Shown here: one piece after another, positions 23,007 through 36,390 of the stretch
How positions within the stretch are numbered: the first letter of the stretch is position 1
How the letters are laid out: each line of letters begins with the position of its first letter
Origin: Talpa occidentalis
Lineage: Eukaryota > Chordata > Mammalia > Eulipotyphla > Talpidae
DNA: 64,000 nt
Assembly (NCBI RefSeq): GCF_014898055.3
Contig: NW_023605194.1
Coordinates: 98,153,258 to 98,217,257, forward strand
Direction: 5' to 3'
The notes under the pieces: model-generated
Told to the model about the DNA's origin: nothing
What the model saw: the letters and a program-made list of their open reading frames with translations, nothing else
Databases searched by the model: none
Made by a program: the position numbers and the translations under genes

Positions 23007-23675
23007 AGATGTAGATGGAGAAACTAAAGATCATGCCCAAGATCATACATACCACTAGCTCATGTTGCTAACCACTGCTCTTCTAGAACCTGGGGGAATC
23101 AGGTTAGGTAGGGTGGAGAATTGCCCTGTCACCCTTGTCATTACGATACTTAGCACTATTATCAATATTCCTTCATTGTCATCTAATAAATAACTAATTT
23201 GAATTTCCCCAATTATCTTAAATTCCTAGACCACACCATGAGTAGAGGGTGGTCTTGCAGTCTCCAGCACCGGCAGGTGCTTTTCCAGGTCAGTGCGATG
23301 TAATGTCCCCCTAATGGGGTATCCCAAATCATGTACTGGTAGTCATTAGGGAGACTTCCTACAAGCTCTATTTGATTTTTAATTGAGAGAGATCAAGTCA
23401 TCCTTCTCATCCTTTTGGACAAGTCTTTTATCTGTTCACATGCACACACGTTCACACACATATACACACATGTGCACATACTCCTCATCTCCTCCCTCTC
23501 AAAATCTCATTGTCAGATATGTAAGTTTACAGTGTATGTTTTCCTTTCTGTCCCCAGAGAGCGCTACCCTTCTTCTGAGGCTTACCCATGATCATCTGCC
23601 TGTCTGAAATGGCATCCATTTAACATAAAATGCCTAACACTCAAATTCACTAATGGCCAATTTTTTGTCTAAAAA
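23007..23675. other. Unassigned sequence
   Basis: A small CACA-rich patch lies at 23440-23480. No gene recognised. Confidence 0.35.
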
Positions 23676-23685
23676 TGTGTATTCA

Positions 23686-24608
23686 CCATGGAATATTACT
23701 CAGCATTCAAAAAAGATAAGCACATGCAATTTGCAGTAACATGGATGGAGGTGGAAGGGATCATGCTCAGCGAAATAAGCCAGAAAGAAAAAGAAAAATA
23801 CCGGATGGTCTCACTCATAGCAGGAACCTAGAAAACTTAAATAAGGGACCAGGAAAAAGAATAACTATAAGAAAGTAAAAATCAAAATCAACAAACAACT
23901 ATGAACCAGAGACACTCTATGGGGGGGGGTGGCGGGGAGGGGAGGGATTGGGGTCAAAATAAGGTGTTGTACACTATGGAGAGCTGTGTGGAGATTTCTG
24001 GACCTACTAAACATAGAGCTTCCATATGATCCAGCAATTCCACTCCTAGGTATTTACCCAAAGGACACAGAAACATCAATTCCAAAGAACACCTGCACCC
24101 CTATGTTTATAGCAGCACTATTTACAATAGCTAAGCTTTGGAAACAGCCCAAATGCCCAAAAATAGATGACTGGATTAAGAAGATGTGGTACATATATAC
24201 CATGGAATATTACTCAGCATTCAAAAAAGATAAACACATGCAATTTGCAGCAACATGGATGGCGCTGGAAGGGATCATGCTCAGCGAAATAAGCCAAAAA
24301 GAAAAAGAAAAATACCGGATGGTCTCACTCATAGCAGGAATCTAGAAAACTTAAATAAGGGATCAGGAAAATGAATAACTATAAGAAAGTGAAAATCAAA
24401 ATCAACAAAAAACTATGAACCAGAGACACTTTTTGGGGGGTGGGGGCCGGGAAGGGAGGGATTGGGGTCAGAATGGGGCATGTGCAGTTGTATGGGGGAA
24501 TATAAAAATAAAATTTATTATTTAAAAACAAAAACAAAAACAAAACAAAATAAGGTGTTGTAATTGTATGGGGAATATAAAAATAAAATTTAAATAAAAA
24601 AATAAAAT
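23686..24608 (+). mobile_element. Young 5'-truncated L1, interrupted by a second L1
   Basis: Its TSD is TGTGTATTCA (23676-23685 and 24609-24618). It holds the last ~50 ORF2 codons (truncated at the codons for the YTMEYYSAF region) and the 3' UTR up to AAGGTGTTG at 23969. It resumes at 24561 with TAATTGTATGGGGAATATAA and ends in an A-rich tail. The interruption is exactly the second L1 described next. Confidence 0.85.
23970..24545 (+). mobile_element. Young L1 inserted inside the 3' UTR of another L1
   Basis: 5'-truncated. ORF2 C-terminal codons at about 23971-24345 contain ELPYDPAIPLLGIYPKD, a WIKKMWYIYTMEYYSAF block and a MVSLIAGI end. A G-rich 3' UTR and an (AAAAC)n tail follow. The 15-bp perfect TSD CAAAATAAGGTGTTG (23955-23969 and 24546-24560) is host-L1 sequence. 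It differs from the host L1 at only a few percent of shared sites, so both belong to one recently active lineage. Not autonomous. Confidence 0.9.
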
Positions 24609-24618
24609 TGTGTATTCA

Positions 24619-27600
24619 GTCAGTGATTTTAAGATATTTTAAAAAGTGCATCTAAATTTATTCTGTCCTTCTAAAAATTGGTATTCACTTTTTCGAAAGA
24701 TGGGATTGCTTGTTATTTCTTGGGTATCCCTTTCGATATTATGTGCATTAAGGACTGTTTTTACTTTGTCAGAGGGTCTTTTTCTAAATTTTAGGTTTCC
24801 AGCAAAAAATTTCCTTGCCAGCAAAACTGAAGAATTTCACAGACTATTTATTGAATTCATCCTTTTTATTCCTCTTATTTGTGCAGATCTGTTTTGTTTT
24901 CCACTGTGTGCACCTGTGCACTTGATGTGCTTATTAACCAAATTAGCATATGTCATAATTTATTCTATTTATGTATATTGACATTATGACAAGGATGATG
25001 ATGTGAGCTGGGTGAATCATCACTATTCTAAACTTTGTATTTTTAAAGACATCTGGTTGACAATAATAGTAGACTCTGAAACTCAAAATAACATTACCAA
25101 ACATGCATTTCTAGAAAAATCTAGGGTATCCTTCCTCTTTTCCTATGTCATTTTGTATCCTTTGAGTCCTTTGTAAGTTTCCAAGTATCTCACTGTACCT
25201 TAGCTAATCATTTTTGATACGGGCTATCATTTCTTTGATTTTCCGATTTCATCAAGGTGCAGTTTCCACAGTTGCTGCTAAGATTTTCTTATAGTCTCTT
25301 GTTATTTTGCACATGTTTCCCTTCTATGGTCTTTAGATCTTAAATTGTTTTTGTGCTGTGACCTTTTATCCTACTTCTACTATTTGCCTCAGCACTGAAT
25401 AGTAGTAGTTCAACAGAAGTCTGATTTATTCTCACTGAATCTAAGTGTTTTTTAAGAAAGACTCCAAGTTTATTTTCTTTTGAAATGAAAGCTTGAAATT
25501 TTAGATTAATTCATATTTACATTTTTTATTTTCAAAATGTAAAGTGTTTTATTTTAAGACGCTAAAACAGACTTCCTCTTTTATGTATTTAATATTTTTA
25601 AAAATTGTTTTAATTGTAGTAATATTACATGATAACATCACATGTTTCAGGTATACAACATTATAAACAACTTCTGTATAAGTTACATTAAGTTCACCAT
25701 TAAAAGTACAAGTCTATCCTTCACTATACAATTGCTCTATTTAAATTTTCTTATGAAATTTCAAAATTTCTTCCAGGGTATCAGTGTAACCAGATTATTT
25801 TTAAAAGTCACAAATTGGAATGATTTGTGAAGTCTAGAAAGTAGAAGCCTAGAAGTTAAGATGATTTATGTCACTCATATTACTTTGGTCCTATAATAAC
25901 AGAGGTCCACAGCCTTCAGACACCCGAAATCCAATTACTTGTCATTTAAATATAAGTGCTGTGGTCCTGCATGAGAGGGAGCATTTTAAGGGAGTCAAAA
26001 TGAAGTGGCCTATAGATTGATTAAATCCAATCTAGTAGTGAAGTAGCTGGACTGGCTCTTCAGTTTCATCAGCTCTGATCTAGAGATAAAGGTGAATTAG
26101 GCAAGAGTTTATCTTGACCTTTGAGGACACTGGTTGTGAAACCACTTGTACTTTAGAGGGTATGTGTCCCCAAATGCCCCGGAACTAAGAAAAGGAGTAC
26201 AGACTAGAAGCTCAGACCATGGGGGAAATGTTCTAAGGGTTTATCACTGCTTTTCTCATGAACTCAGGGACAATCAAATGTCTCTATAATCAATATGTGT
26301 CTTCTGGCTGAGAAGGTAACTCTAGGGTTACTTGGGAAATGGTTCCAACAGGTCTTAGTGGAAGCTGCAAATGCTTCCAGTGTGTGGTGTCCTTAATCCA
26401 GGAAGATTTAAAATCAACTATTGAGCTGATGAAATAAATTCACAGGCTTAATATTTAGAGTTTGATTTCAGAGTAATTTATAATATAAAATAAAATTGGC
26501 AAATTAACCTTTGGGTTTCATTTTAGAAGTATTTTTGAGCATGTTAACTTTCTATTGCTGTTCCAAGAACTTTAGTGATTTAAGCAAGACAAATTTAGTA
26601 TTTCACAATTTACATAGGTTGAAGTACAACAATGGTCTCATCTGATTGAAATAAAAGTATTATTTTAGGGAAAACCAGCATGTAGGAAGTTAATTTGTAC
26701 CTGTTTTAGCATTTTGTAAGAAGAATAAATGTGTACATGGAATGGGACATTAACCAAGACTTATTGCCCAGAAAAATCACTAAGAACAACGTTAAAGACA
26801 TTGATAAAAAACTTGACTCAGTCTTATGTGTGAAATGTCATGAGAAAACTTCCTCTCCAATCCTTAGTTAAGCGGCATCTTGAAGACAAAAGGTTGCTAA
26901 ATCCCCAACATTCTAGAAAGAGCTCCTGCAGTAGAAACAGAAACATCCCACTGTGTATGCTACAAACATGCAAAACCAACTGATCCCCAATCCCACTGCC
27001 CCTGTTTGTAAAAGGGAAGGTTTGGGAAGGGGAAAGCAGATCGTCCCTCAGAGCCTCCAGCAAGGAGCACAAACTCACTTCATTTCTCATTATATCACAA
27101 TTTCTCAAGCTAGAATCCCAGTCTGTTAGTCCACAGCAAGGGATGAAAATGGGGGTGGAGGGGATGAACACAAGGGGGGAGATTTGACTATTATCTAATG
27201 CATTTTAAAGAAAACTGAACCTTAGAAATTTGCCCCAACATTAATTTTAGTAAATGATGAAAGTGAGATTCAATTCTAGACCGTAAGCCTTTCATACAAC
27301 TGTTCTCCAGTGGGTAGAAAGAAGTTGTAGGTTTGAAAGGCCAAACACTTATCTCAAGGTTCTATCTTTATTTTTCTAGTCTAGAATGTAAAAGTGTCAT
27401 CAGTCTTTAAGGAAAACAATGATATATGGGTTGTAGTTTTAGTTGTTCTCAGGCAAAAACAAACTAGACTAAAAATCCTCCAATATTTCATCAGAAAGAT
27501 CTTGGTTTTAGTTCTATAATTGAAGAAGAGAGGAGGTGATGGATGGAAAAAGTGAAATTCCTCAGAAAAAGTTGGATCCCATTTCGGAAATGGCACCAAA

Positions 27601-28055
27601 GGCAATTCCAGCAGGTGGTGCCATCAAAACTCAGCTTGCCTCATAGATTTGTTGGAGATCTCAACCCTCACTTGTCGTGCTGCAGGAAGCACAGGCAACT
27701 TTGATATTCAGAAGCCTGGCAGCCTGGTGTATCGACTGATGCTCAAAATTTGCTGTATTGAATTAAGATACTGTCAGCTTTTCAGTGATCAAAAACTCGA
27801 TTCAGTCTTGTTCACTGTGAGATTTCAAGGAAAATCTTTCCTTGTAATCCTTAGTTAACTAGGAACTTAAAATTGCCGTTGTCCAAGTGTACTCACTAGG
27901 TTGTTGTTGCTTTATTTGAGGAGGGAAAAAAACTTCCCCAGATTGCAGTTAGTATTCTAAAGATTGTGTGCATATAGCTCTCATCTGTCAGCTTGTTATT
28001 AGCTAACATCAAATTAATGGGTCTATACAAAAGAAGTGTTTAAAAGCATTCGTGA
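24619..28055. other. SINE-free intergenic stretch with faint relics
   Basis: 25585-25720 resembles an L1M 3' UTR (AAGTTACATTAAGTTCACCA). 26535-26680 resembles a MaLR 3' end in minus orientation (TTTCTATTGCTGTTCCAAGA). 27215-27300 may be half a MIR. Several ORFs of 60-115 codons show no family features. Otherwise apparently unique. Confidence 0.4.
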
Positions 28056-28059
28056 GTGC

Positions 28060-28260
28060 TAGCTCAGACTTTGCCACACACAAATGGTGTGACCTTGGGT
28101 GAGTTACTTATCCTCTTCTAGTTAAATTTTCTTTTGTAAAATTATAAAACCAGTACTTGCTTTACAGGGTTTATGAGATTAAGGATATTATGTGTATAAA
28201 ACATTTAACATAATGCTTAGCAAATATATGAGTGATAAATATCAATATCTATTATTAAAT
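28060..28260 (+). repeat. MIR relic
   Basis: Shows the MIR core text GTGTGACCTTGGGTGAGTTA and then CTTTACAGGGTTTATGAGAT with an ATTTAACATAATGCTTAGCA tail. Confidence 0.7.
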
Positions 28261-30075
28261 ATTAGTTCAATTATTTTCAACTCTACTCACTCAAAGTTCA
28301 TTGTGACTTTTTTACAGTGCTGTTATAACAATTCATTGCAATGAAGTGAAATGTGACAAGCACTTTCAACAGTAATAGAATTGTAAAGCTTTCGAAATTG
28401 TGCTGACCTAAAAATAAAGCCTTCAGGATTCATTTTCTTTGAATGCACAATTAAACTGCACTACAGAGAAAAATGCATTGGGCTATATTGATTTTTTTTT
28501 TTAACAGAGCTTGATTTCAATGATGAAGGTCAAGGTGTTCAGGAAGCAACTCTGCTGTCCCAACCAAAGAAGTTAACTCTTGCAAAGACTAGTTTATGAT
28601 CCTTTCTTGCCTAATTCTACCCCTTTTGCCAGACTTAACTGAAATGTCATTCTTTGGTAGCCACCATTAACATCCACCACTCCCCTCCTAAAAAAATCCT
28701 CTCTAAAGTGGTTGGCATTGACCCTTTCTGTCAGAAACTGAGCAGTGATATTCTTCAATAGAAAATGTTACGGCCAGTTGTCATATGTGTTCAGTTGTTT
28801 TCTTTTCAGGAATTTCATGAGTGTTGATTCTCTCTGTGTATGTTAGATTTCACCATTTCACTGGAAATTTGTTAAGGGTGGTAAGAAAACAACAGATAAG
28901 TTATTGTATGCCACCATTGCTGGCCCATAAAAGATACTCTAAAAATGTTATGAAATGTAATTGGCTTTTAAATGAAGAAATATCTGGAGACCATCTTTTT
29001 TGGTGCTTGAGGTGCTTATCAGTCACACACTGTCCTTTACGGATATTTTCAAATCATCAGCCAAATGTTATTTGTTCCCAGAGAGTGACAAAACTGAAAA
29101 ACATCATTTTGGGGGACTCAGGAATACAGTGGGGGTCTAAAGAGGAGAAAGCACTTTCAATTAAACTAAACTAAAAGTTCAAGTATGTTTTGAGAACATT
29201 TTCCTTGACCTTCTAATTGTTTTCAACTGCAAGTTTTTTCATCTCAAACCAGTTATGTCATTAGTGATCCCTCAAACTGTTTGGCCCATGATCAAATGAG
29301 GACACAGCTCATTGAGAAGGCTTTAAGAGTATTTATTTCCTAGCTGGATAAGACATTTCCACATACATCTAACAAAATGGATGTGAAATGATCTCCTGCT
29401 TTGCTAAACATCTGCTAACAAACTCAAAGCCAAAAGCACAATGTTCAGTGATATTATTTTTGTTTATCTGTCCTTTGAATTATCGGGCCATAGTAACTCA
29501 GAACAGAGACCATTTCATCCATTCTACCTCAGAGTTCAGACATTCAGTCTGTAGCAGTAGATTAAATAACAGGACCATAAGAGTCACTATTTCTACAATT
29601 GCTACCTGGTCTTGATACCTTGGAAATCAGCCATTTGTGTCTGCTATGTTGAGGACTGGTGGACTGAAAAAATGACATAAGAGCATAAGTGAAACATCAT
29701 TTTACTGTTAGATTCTGTCTATATGATTTTATTAATCCATAACAAAAATTATCCCAGTGAGGCCAGTTCAGATGAGTTTTGATGAAAATCCAGTTGACTG
29801 ATGCAGTGGAATCCTCACCACTAATATGAGATGTTAATAAATTCCTGGGCTCATCAGTTCCGTGCCTCATCTCAGATTCCTAATTCAGATGAAGATGGTT
29901 GTGCTCCCCAGTGAGAACAGAGAGGCTGCTGATTTGCTGGAGGTTCTAGACCTATTCTAATAATACATTTCTGTTTATAGCCAAGTGCTATGACATTATA
30001 TTTGCCATAAATAAGTGTAAATTACATTAGATTTTCAAGTTTTTAATATATATTATTGTATTTTTTTGGCTTTTG
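28261..30075. other. Apparently unique sequence
   Basis: No repeat recognised. The longest ORF (28821-29174, plus, 117 codons) has no motif, no upstream Kozak of note and no visible splice context. I do not call it a gene. Confidence 0.4.
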
Positions 30076-30079
30076 GTAG

Positions 30080-30600
30080 GTTTGATTAATTTGCTAAAAC
30101 AGCTCATAGAACTCAGAGGAGCATTTATTTACTGAATTACTGGTTTTTGATGAAAGGATACAACTCAGATATAGACAGGTTTAAGAGATGCATAGGGCAA
30201 GTTACCTGGGAAGGGGTACAGAGCTTCCATCACTCTCCATTTATGCTGCTTTCCTTAAATCTCCAAGTATCACCAACCCAGAAACTCCTTAATTGTCTCC
30301 TTTTGTGTTTTTATGGAAACTTCATCACATAGGCAAAATTTTTTTAAATCATGGGCCACTGGTGATTGAATTCAACCTCCAGCTCCTCCTCCCTAATAAT
30401 TAGGGGGTGAAATTGAAAGCTCCAACTCTCTAATCACAAGGTTGGCTCCACTTGCAACTAGCTTTAGTTGGTTTCCAAAAGCCAACTCACTAACATAGCA
30501 AAAGAGCCATTATCACACTCATCACTTAGGACCTTCCAAGGGTTTTGAAAGCTGTGAGCCAGGAAGACCCAATATATTAATATATGAAAAATAATTATTT
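30080..30600. repeat. Ancient mammalian LTR-like repeat
   Basis: Contains text I associate with an old mammalian LTR: AAACAGCTCATAGAACTCAG, GGTACAGAGCTTCCATCACT, TTTTTATGGAAACTTCATCA and GATTGAATTCAACCTCCAGC. Family name and strand not assigned. Confidence 0.5.
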
Positions 30601-32149
30601 GGTCATCTGAACGACCAAATAGATATTTTTCTTATAGATTGCATTATCACAACGTACTTATCTGGAATTTTTAGTTTAACTCTTTTTTTCCTTCCACTTA
30701 AGAAGATAATCTGAAATCAAATATGGAAAAATGACTATAGGGAGGATCTTAAGACCACTTTATATACATGTTAAGTAAGTTAATTGAATTTAAAGATCTA
30801 CTTAATTGAATTAAAATATATACTTAAGTCAATCCTTTGCAAGCTTTAACACTTTGACTATAGCAGGTAATAAATTCTATTTTAAACGTGGCAGTATTGA
30901 ACATACGATGATAGCATGTCACCAATTCAAAACCATAAAAATTATTCTTTCGAGGTCCTAAGAGTTACCTCAGTATATACATACCAGGCTCTATGTTAAG
31001 CATTTAACATACATTATCTGATTTAATGCTGACAAAATCATCTATTTAGATGAGAAAAGGTGACATAACCCAACCAAAGACTCCTAATTTGTAAGGAGTA
31101 CAAGCAAGATTTAAAGTCAGTTCTATCTGATTCCCAAGATCTTAACCTCTGTGCCGTACATGTTACCCAGTTAGACATATTCCCAAGGAAGGAACAAGTT
31201 TCCTGAAAGGGATTGATCTCTAAAAAGATGTGACATGACTCTTTCACTTGAAAATCTGGAAAACAAAGAAGGTAAAATTAAAGAAAATTAAGAAAAAAAT
31301 CCCCAAAGTAGTCATCATTTAGGGATAAATGCTAACATTTAGTTAATATGCTTTCAGTTTTCTATTTTTATGCCTAAAAAAGTAAAAGTGTGGAGCTAGT
31401 GTCTGCATCTGGACAAGAGACTGCAGAAAAAAGTGGTGTTTTGTCTGAGCCGAATAGATTGTCACAGGTGGCAAATATCTAAACTTCAGCCAAGTTTTCT
31501 CATAAACGATAGTTTTTGGATTTGTAAAGGGAAGTTTGGAAATGAGCTTAAGGAAAAGACTGAACAGAGTTGAGTTCTTATGCACAAGAAAACAAGAGAA
31601 AAATTTGTTTCTTTATTCCTGAGAAAAGGCAGGCAGGGTAAAAAGGTGAGAAAATAGGATCAAACTGTGTGGTTGCATCACCATGAATACTTAATTTTCA
31701 ATTTTAGATCATTTGTGTTTTGTGATGCAGCTTGTTCTGTTTCCCCAAATCTGATTTACAAAGGTTTGTTTGAGTGATTCTGTGTGGACAGCAAGGCAAA
31801 GGCGTCAAGTTGCATTGCAAGTCAATGATAGAATTGATGAGAAATTTCACCAAAGCATGGAGCAGAGAATGAGCACTTAACAGGGACAAATGCCCAGAGT
31901 CCAGGGTGACCATGGAGCATAGGTTACCTAGAAACCCACAGAAAGGTTGAGAAAGGAATTGTATTTTCATGGAAAATGGAAATTTGAGCTAATCTTATGT
32001 GGGTTTTTAAAGACAGAATAACTGCTGAGGTATTCTAATATGATAAACTTCATGTGTGTGAGTTCACAAACAAGCATATCTGATTTCATTTTAATCATTT
32101 ACATGGACTCTAATTTTCACAACTCTAAATGAGTCTACAACTACACTAA
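30601..32149. other. MIR relic and unassigned sequence
   Basis: 30975-31150 resembles MIR in minus orientation (GCATTTAACATACATTATCT, then AGATTTAAAGTCAGTTCTAT). The rest is unassigned, without credible ORFs. Confidence 0.4.
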
Positions 32150-32350
32150 GATATCACAACAGGCCAGAATATGATGTGTTTTTGATGATGAGAACAATGG
32201 AATTACTTTATATGGTTCATGGGACTCTAAATCAGTTCAATCACTTTGAAAATTGTTGAAATTGCTAAGCTCCTCTTCTGAAGCAACAATTCTACTCCTC
32301 AGTGCATACCCAAGAGAGATTAGTGCATAGAATTAACAGAATTAGTGCAT
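32150..32350 (+). repeat. Old L1M ORF2-end relic
   Basis: Decayed equivalent of the ORF2 stretch seen at 2340-2410: TCACTTTGAAAATTGTTGAA, then CAACAATTCTACTCCTCAGT and GCATACCCAAGAGAGAT. Confidence 0.55.
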
Positions 32351-33169
32351 AGAAATATCAAAAGACTAGCACATCTATGCAAGAATTCCTCCCTGACATT
32401 TCTCAGGAAATGTGTTTTCCAGTTTTAGGAAAAATACATTGTGGGGAGTGACAAAATTGCCATTTTTTGATGATGTAGAATTTTCCACATCATCCAGTCA
32501 AAGAGCTTCTATTTTGACATTCATCCATGATCCAGAGTGCCTTTGTGAAATGCAGGGGTCCTACATGTAAGTTCAGAAGGCTGCTGGCACAACACCAACA
32601 AAAGAAAAGAAATAGAGATTGAAAAAAAGTGTCACTGTACCAACCCTCCAAAAGGTGGCACAGTTCTTTCATGGAAAGGCTTATTGGACAGTGATTTTTC
32701 CCATGAGGGAAAGTGTGAGTGTGTGAATGAGGACCAAGACTCCCGCCTTCCTAGGACACTGCCATGGGGCAGTTTCTCTATCATCCCATCCACAGTATTG
32801 AGTGGTGGGGCTGCTTCCTAGGAAGTGGGGAGTGCTGAGACATCCACAGTCAGGTCTCAGAATGGAACATGACAAAGGATGTAGGTTCCACTAGGGACTC
32901 ACAACATGAGGCGCAGGGGCTGAGTTGCTTTGGGATCCTCCAATTGACCCAATGACACCCTGAATGCTGGGTGTCCCTCATGCATGTGTACACTTGCCTA
33001 TGATTAGTGCTCTGCATACTTCCCAATAGCAGGAAGAGCAGAGCTTTATGCACAGCTGGTGAACAGACACAGAACACTGGTGACTTCAAGATTGGGGAAA
33101 AAAAACAGAAACCTGAGCATTCAGCTTGCTCTAGTGAAAGCAATCAAGAGGGAGTTCTATTTCAAATTG
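32351..33169. other. Unassigned sequence
   Basis: No repeat or gene recognised; the short minus ORFs here have no recognisable domain. Confidence 0.35.
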
Positions 33170-33510
33170 GTTAAGGGATCTCTATACTCTTTTCCTTAGT
33201 GACGGCACCAATTTGTATTCCCACCAACATTGTTCAAGTTTTCTCTTTTCTCCACATCCTTGCCAACACTTATTAGCTTTTATCTTTTTGGTAATAGTCA
33301 CTCTAATAGGTATGACATCCCACCCTGGTTTTGATTTGCATTCCCCTAATGAGTAGTGATGGTAAGCACCTTCGCATGCACCTGGTGACCAGTTGTAAAT
33401 CTTCTTTGGAAAATATCTATTCACTTCCTCTACCCATTTCTTAATTGACTTGTCTCTTTTTGTTCTGTTGATTTGTATTAATTTTTAATATATTTTGGAT
33501 CTTATAAATC
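33170..33510 (-). repeat. Old L1M relic
   Basis: Reverse-strand L1 text, clearly readable: AATTTGTATTCCCACCAACA, CTTTTCTCCACATCCTTGCC, GTTTTGATTTGCATTCCCCT and TCTACCCATTTCTTAATTGA. Confidence 0.8.
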
Positions 33511-33624
33511 CTCCTCAATCTTGCCTTTCACAGCCGTCTAGTCAGACTTGTCAATATCAGGAAACCTGGGCTTACAGTAAGAAATCTGCCTTCTAATTCC
33601 ACCAACTAGCAGTGCTATTCCATC

Positions 33625-33681
33625 CGTCAGTCCATCCATCCATCCATCCATCCATCCATCCATCCATCCATCCATCCATCC
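33625..33681 (+). repeat. (TCCA)n microsatellite
   Basis: About 14 units of a CCAT/TCCA tetranucleotide, with two imperfect units at the left end. Confidence 0.95.
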
Positions 33682-33689
33682 ATTCTTCT

Positions 33690-36095
33690 TTCTTTAATTC
33701 ATCTACCTAATATTACCTGTTTACCTAATATATACTGGGGACTGAATGAAGATCTAAAATCATAAAAATGAGACAACCTCTCTACCAAGGCTCAACCTTG
33801 TTCATAGGAGCAGAAGATCAGCCTCATCTGTTTATGTCTCTCAGGACTATACTTACCCCCTGTTTTGCTATTTTGCTCCCCAGCCTGTGTCCTTGGTTGG
33901 GAACAAGTCATTTCTTTCTGTAATATGACATGATTAACGGTCTCTATTCTTTACTGTGCTCCCAATGTCTCATAACATTGGATGATCATAAAGTGTTGCC
34001 CTTGGGAGCTCAGCAGCAGGACATCCTATAAAACTGGATGATGAAAATGGAATACAATCATAAAGCCTAACTTTTTGTCTGCAAGTAAATCTAGAAAGAA
34101 ATTATGTCATAAATATTTATTTTTAAAATTTCATAGCCTCTGCCTGACATAGAAGAAAAGACATTTCACACACTAAAACAGAGTGTCCCCCTGACATGAG
34201 AGTAATGTGGGGTCAGTCACCCCAGAAGAATCAGATCAACTTTTCTCAGTAAGCCTAGAGTAGACCTCACCCAGTAAGTGTGGCCTTTGCACGAACTAAG
34301 GGAAAGTCTGTTACCGTTATTTAAAGAATGAAGATTATTTTAAGAGCAGTGAAGGCCTTAGTGTAGCTGGATGCCCTCCATGTTGGAACAAAAACACCCC
34401 TCGATTAAGAATTAGGGCTAATGGAATTTAAGCACCCTTTGTTCTGTTTCTTCCATCCCTGTCCTATGATTAACCTTTAACTCACAACAAATGTGTTTCC
34501 TTAAACTACTTTCCCAGAAACGTGGTCTATTGATTGTGTTAACTCTCTAACAAATTATCTGTGCCCCTTTGAAGTTGATAGTAACATCCAAAACAAACAT
34601 CTGCTGGTTTTAGCTTGATGATGGCTGGGAGGACACGCTCCCTGCCTCGAAAGCCCGTCACCTTGACCCATGACGCCTAGACTGCCCTGCTCCCTCTTTC
34701 CCTGGAAATCACCCTATCTGATTAAAATTGAAGACAAAATAAAAACCAGGTTGTTGCTTCACAAGCCATTACAGCTGCTGCTAGTAAGTTGCAAGTTCTG
34801 GAACTAGTTATGTGAGTGATGCATCAGTTTGAAATTTGTTCCCTTGTCCATGTTTAAGTCTCATAGCAGATTGGCCTCACATTCTCGTGTTTGGAATGTC
34901 TGGTCAAAAAGACCTTGGTGGCAAGCCAAACGCCTGTCACCTCACTCAAGGGAAGGTGACCACTGAGCTCTGGACAGGGTGGAACACCAGGACTTCTTTT
35001 ACTACCTAAAGTGCCTGTTCAAAACAGCTGCTGTACTGCCTGACCCCGTCCTCAGCTCTCATCTTCAAGGAAGGTTGTTCAGGTGGTGACATTCTCTTAA
35101 GACAAGGGACTTGGGGGGGTGGGGTTTGAGTTGCTGCTGGCTAGGCACAGCCGATCGTGAGTTTGGGACTCCTGATTTGGCCGAAATACCTCATATTGTT
35201 TTGCTTCAGGCCAGGCTTCTACTGCAAGGGAGGCTGAGACCCTGGCAACTTGGAACTAGCTGAGAGATGAAAACAGTCTGAACCAAATGGATCAAGAGCT
35301 TCGGGGAATGGTGCAGCTAGTGAGGTTTGCTCAGAAAAGGGCAGTTGTCAAGGTCTGGGCACATGTTCCAGAAACAAAAGAATATAAGCTTCTTGAAAGC
35401 AGGGACTTGTTTTTCACTCCCCCCTCCATTGATGCAGGAGACATTTGCTACATGAATTACAGTTTTAATTCTAGAAGCAAGCAGTACCAGGGTGTCCAGT
35501 GAGGTGTGTGAGAACACTGATGAGAGTGTGTTGCAGGCAAACAATTAAAAGCCAGACCAACCTGCAGTGTCTCCCAATGATATCTTCTTCATCAGTGGCA
35601 AGAGTTAACCACTGAAAAGCCCCCCATGCCAAAGAAAATCTTGAATTGGAGTTAGGTTTAATTTTATAAAATACTATTACATTATAGGCATAAATTAATT
35701 TAAAAAAATCACAAACTCCTCTCAATATCCCCTACATATTAAAAAAAAAATGTCAGATTGACTTTAGACTCATGTGGCTCATTGTCTTAAGAGAGTGACT
35801 GACAGCTATGGGGCAATGTCTATTGACATTTGGAGTTAACGGGGGCCATGCTGTGCATTGAGGATGTTTACCAGCTTCCCTGGCCTCTATGTACTTGCTG
35901 TCTATAGCACTGATTCCACTTGTGACAACCATAACTGTCTCAAACATATCAAATCTTTGCAGATGTGCAGGGAAGGGTACATGTTCCCTATAAAGAATAT
36001 TGGTCTACAGATACAAGGATAAAAAAGATAGTGTCAAATAAGTTATCACTTATATGCCATTTCCAAGACTTCTATTTTTAGATTTCAAGTCTCAT
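33690..36095. other. Apparently unique sequence
   Basis: No repeat family recognised apart from an L2-like phrase at 35390-35420 (CTTCTTGAAAGCAGGGACTT). A 71-codon plus ORF at 35287-35502 overlaps that relic and has no domain features. Several short purine-rich and G-rich runs occur (for example 35112-35125). Confidence 0.4.
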
Positions 36096-36111
36096 AAAGT
36101 ATACCATTCTT

Positions 36112-36374
36112 TTTTTAATATTTATTTATGTATACAAGAACTGTGTACAGGCCAGAGGTGTGGGGGGTGAGAGGATTCACCAGAGACAGAGTGGGGAGCA
36201 GAACAGGCAGATCTACTGAAATACACTGCTGAGGGGAGTAGTGGAAGAGACAGGAGAGGTCTGCTGCTCCATGTGGGCAGCTTCCCAACTGGTCGGGGAT
36301 CAAACCCATGCTGCAGAGGCTGCAGACAGCTTCACAGTGCTGTGCTCAACTCCATGTGCCACCCCAGAGTCCCG
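36112..36374 (-). mobile_element. tRNA-derived SINE, type B
   Basis: Body, GGGATCAAACCCATG-type B box and CATAAATAAATATT tail in minus orientation. 16-bp perfect TSD, AAAGTATACCATTCTT (36096-36111 and 36375-36390). Confidence 0.9.
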
Positions 36375-36390
36375 AAAGTATACCATTCTT

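Noticed and set aside
28821..29174. 117-codon plus ORF
   Set aside because: No motif, AT-rich chance ORF in intergenic DNA.
33625..33681. CRISPR-like regular repeat
   Set aside because: Simple TCCA microsatellite in a mammalian genome; no spacers.
35287..35502. 71-codon plus ORF (MDQELRGMVQLVRF...)
   Set aside because: Overlaps an L2-like relic; no domain, no homologue I recognise, no splice context.
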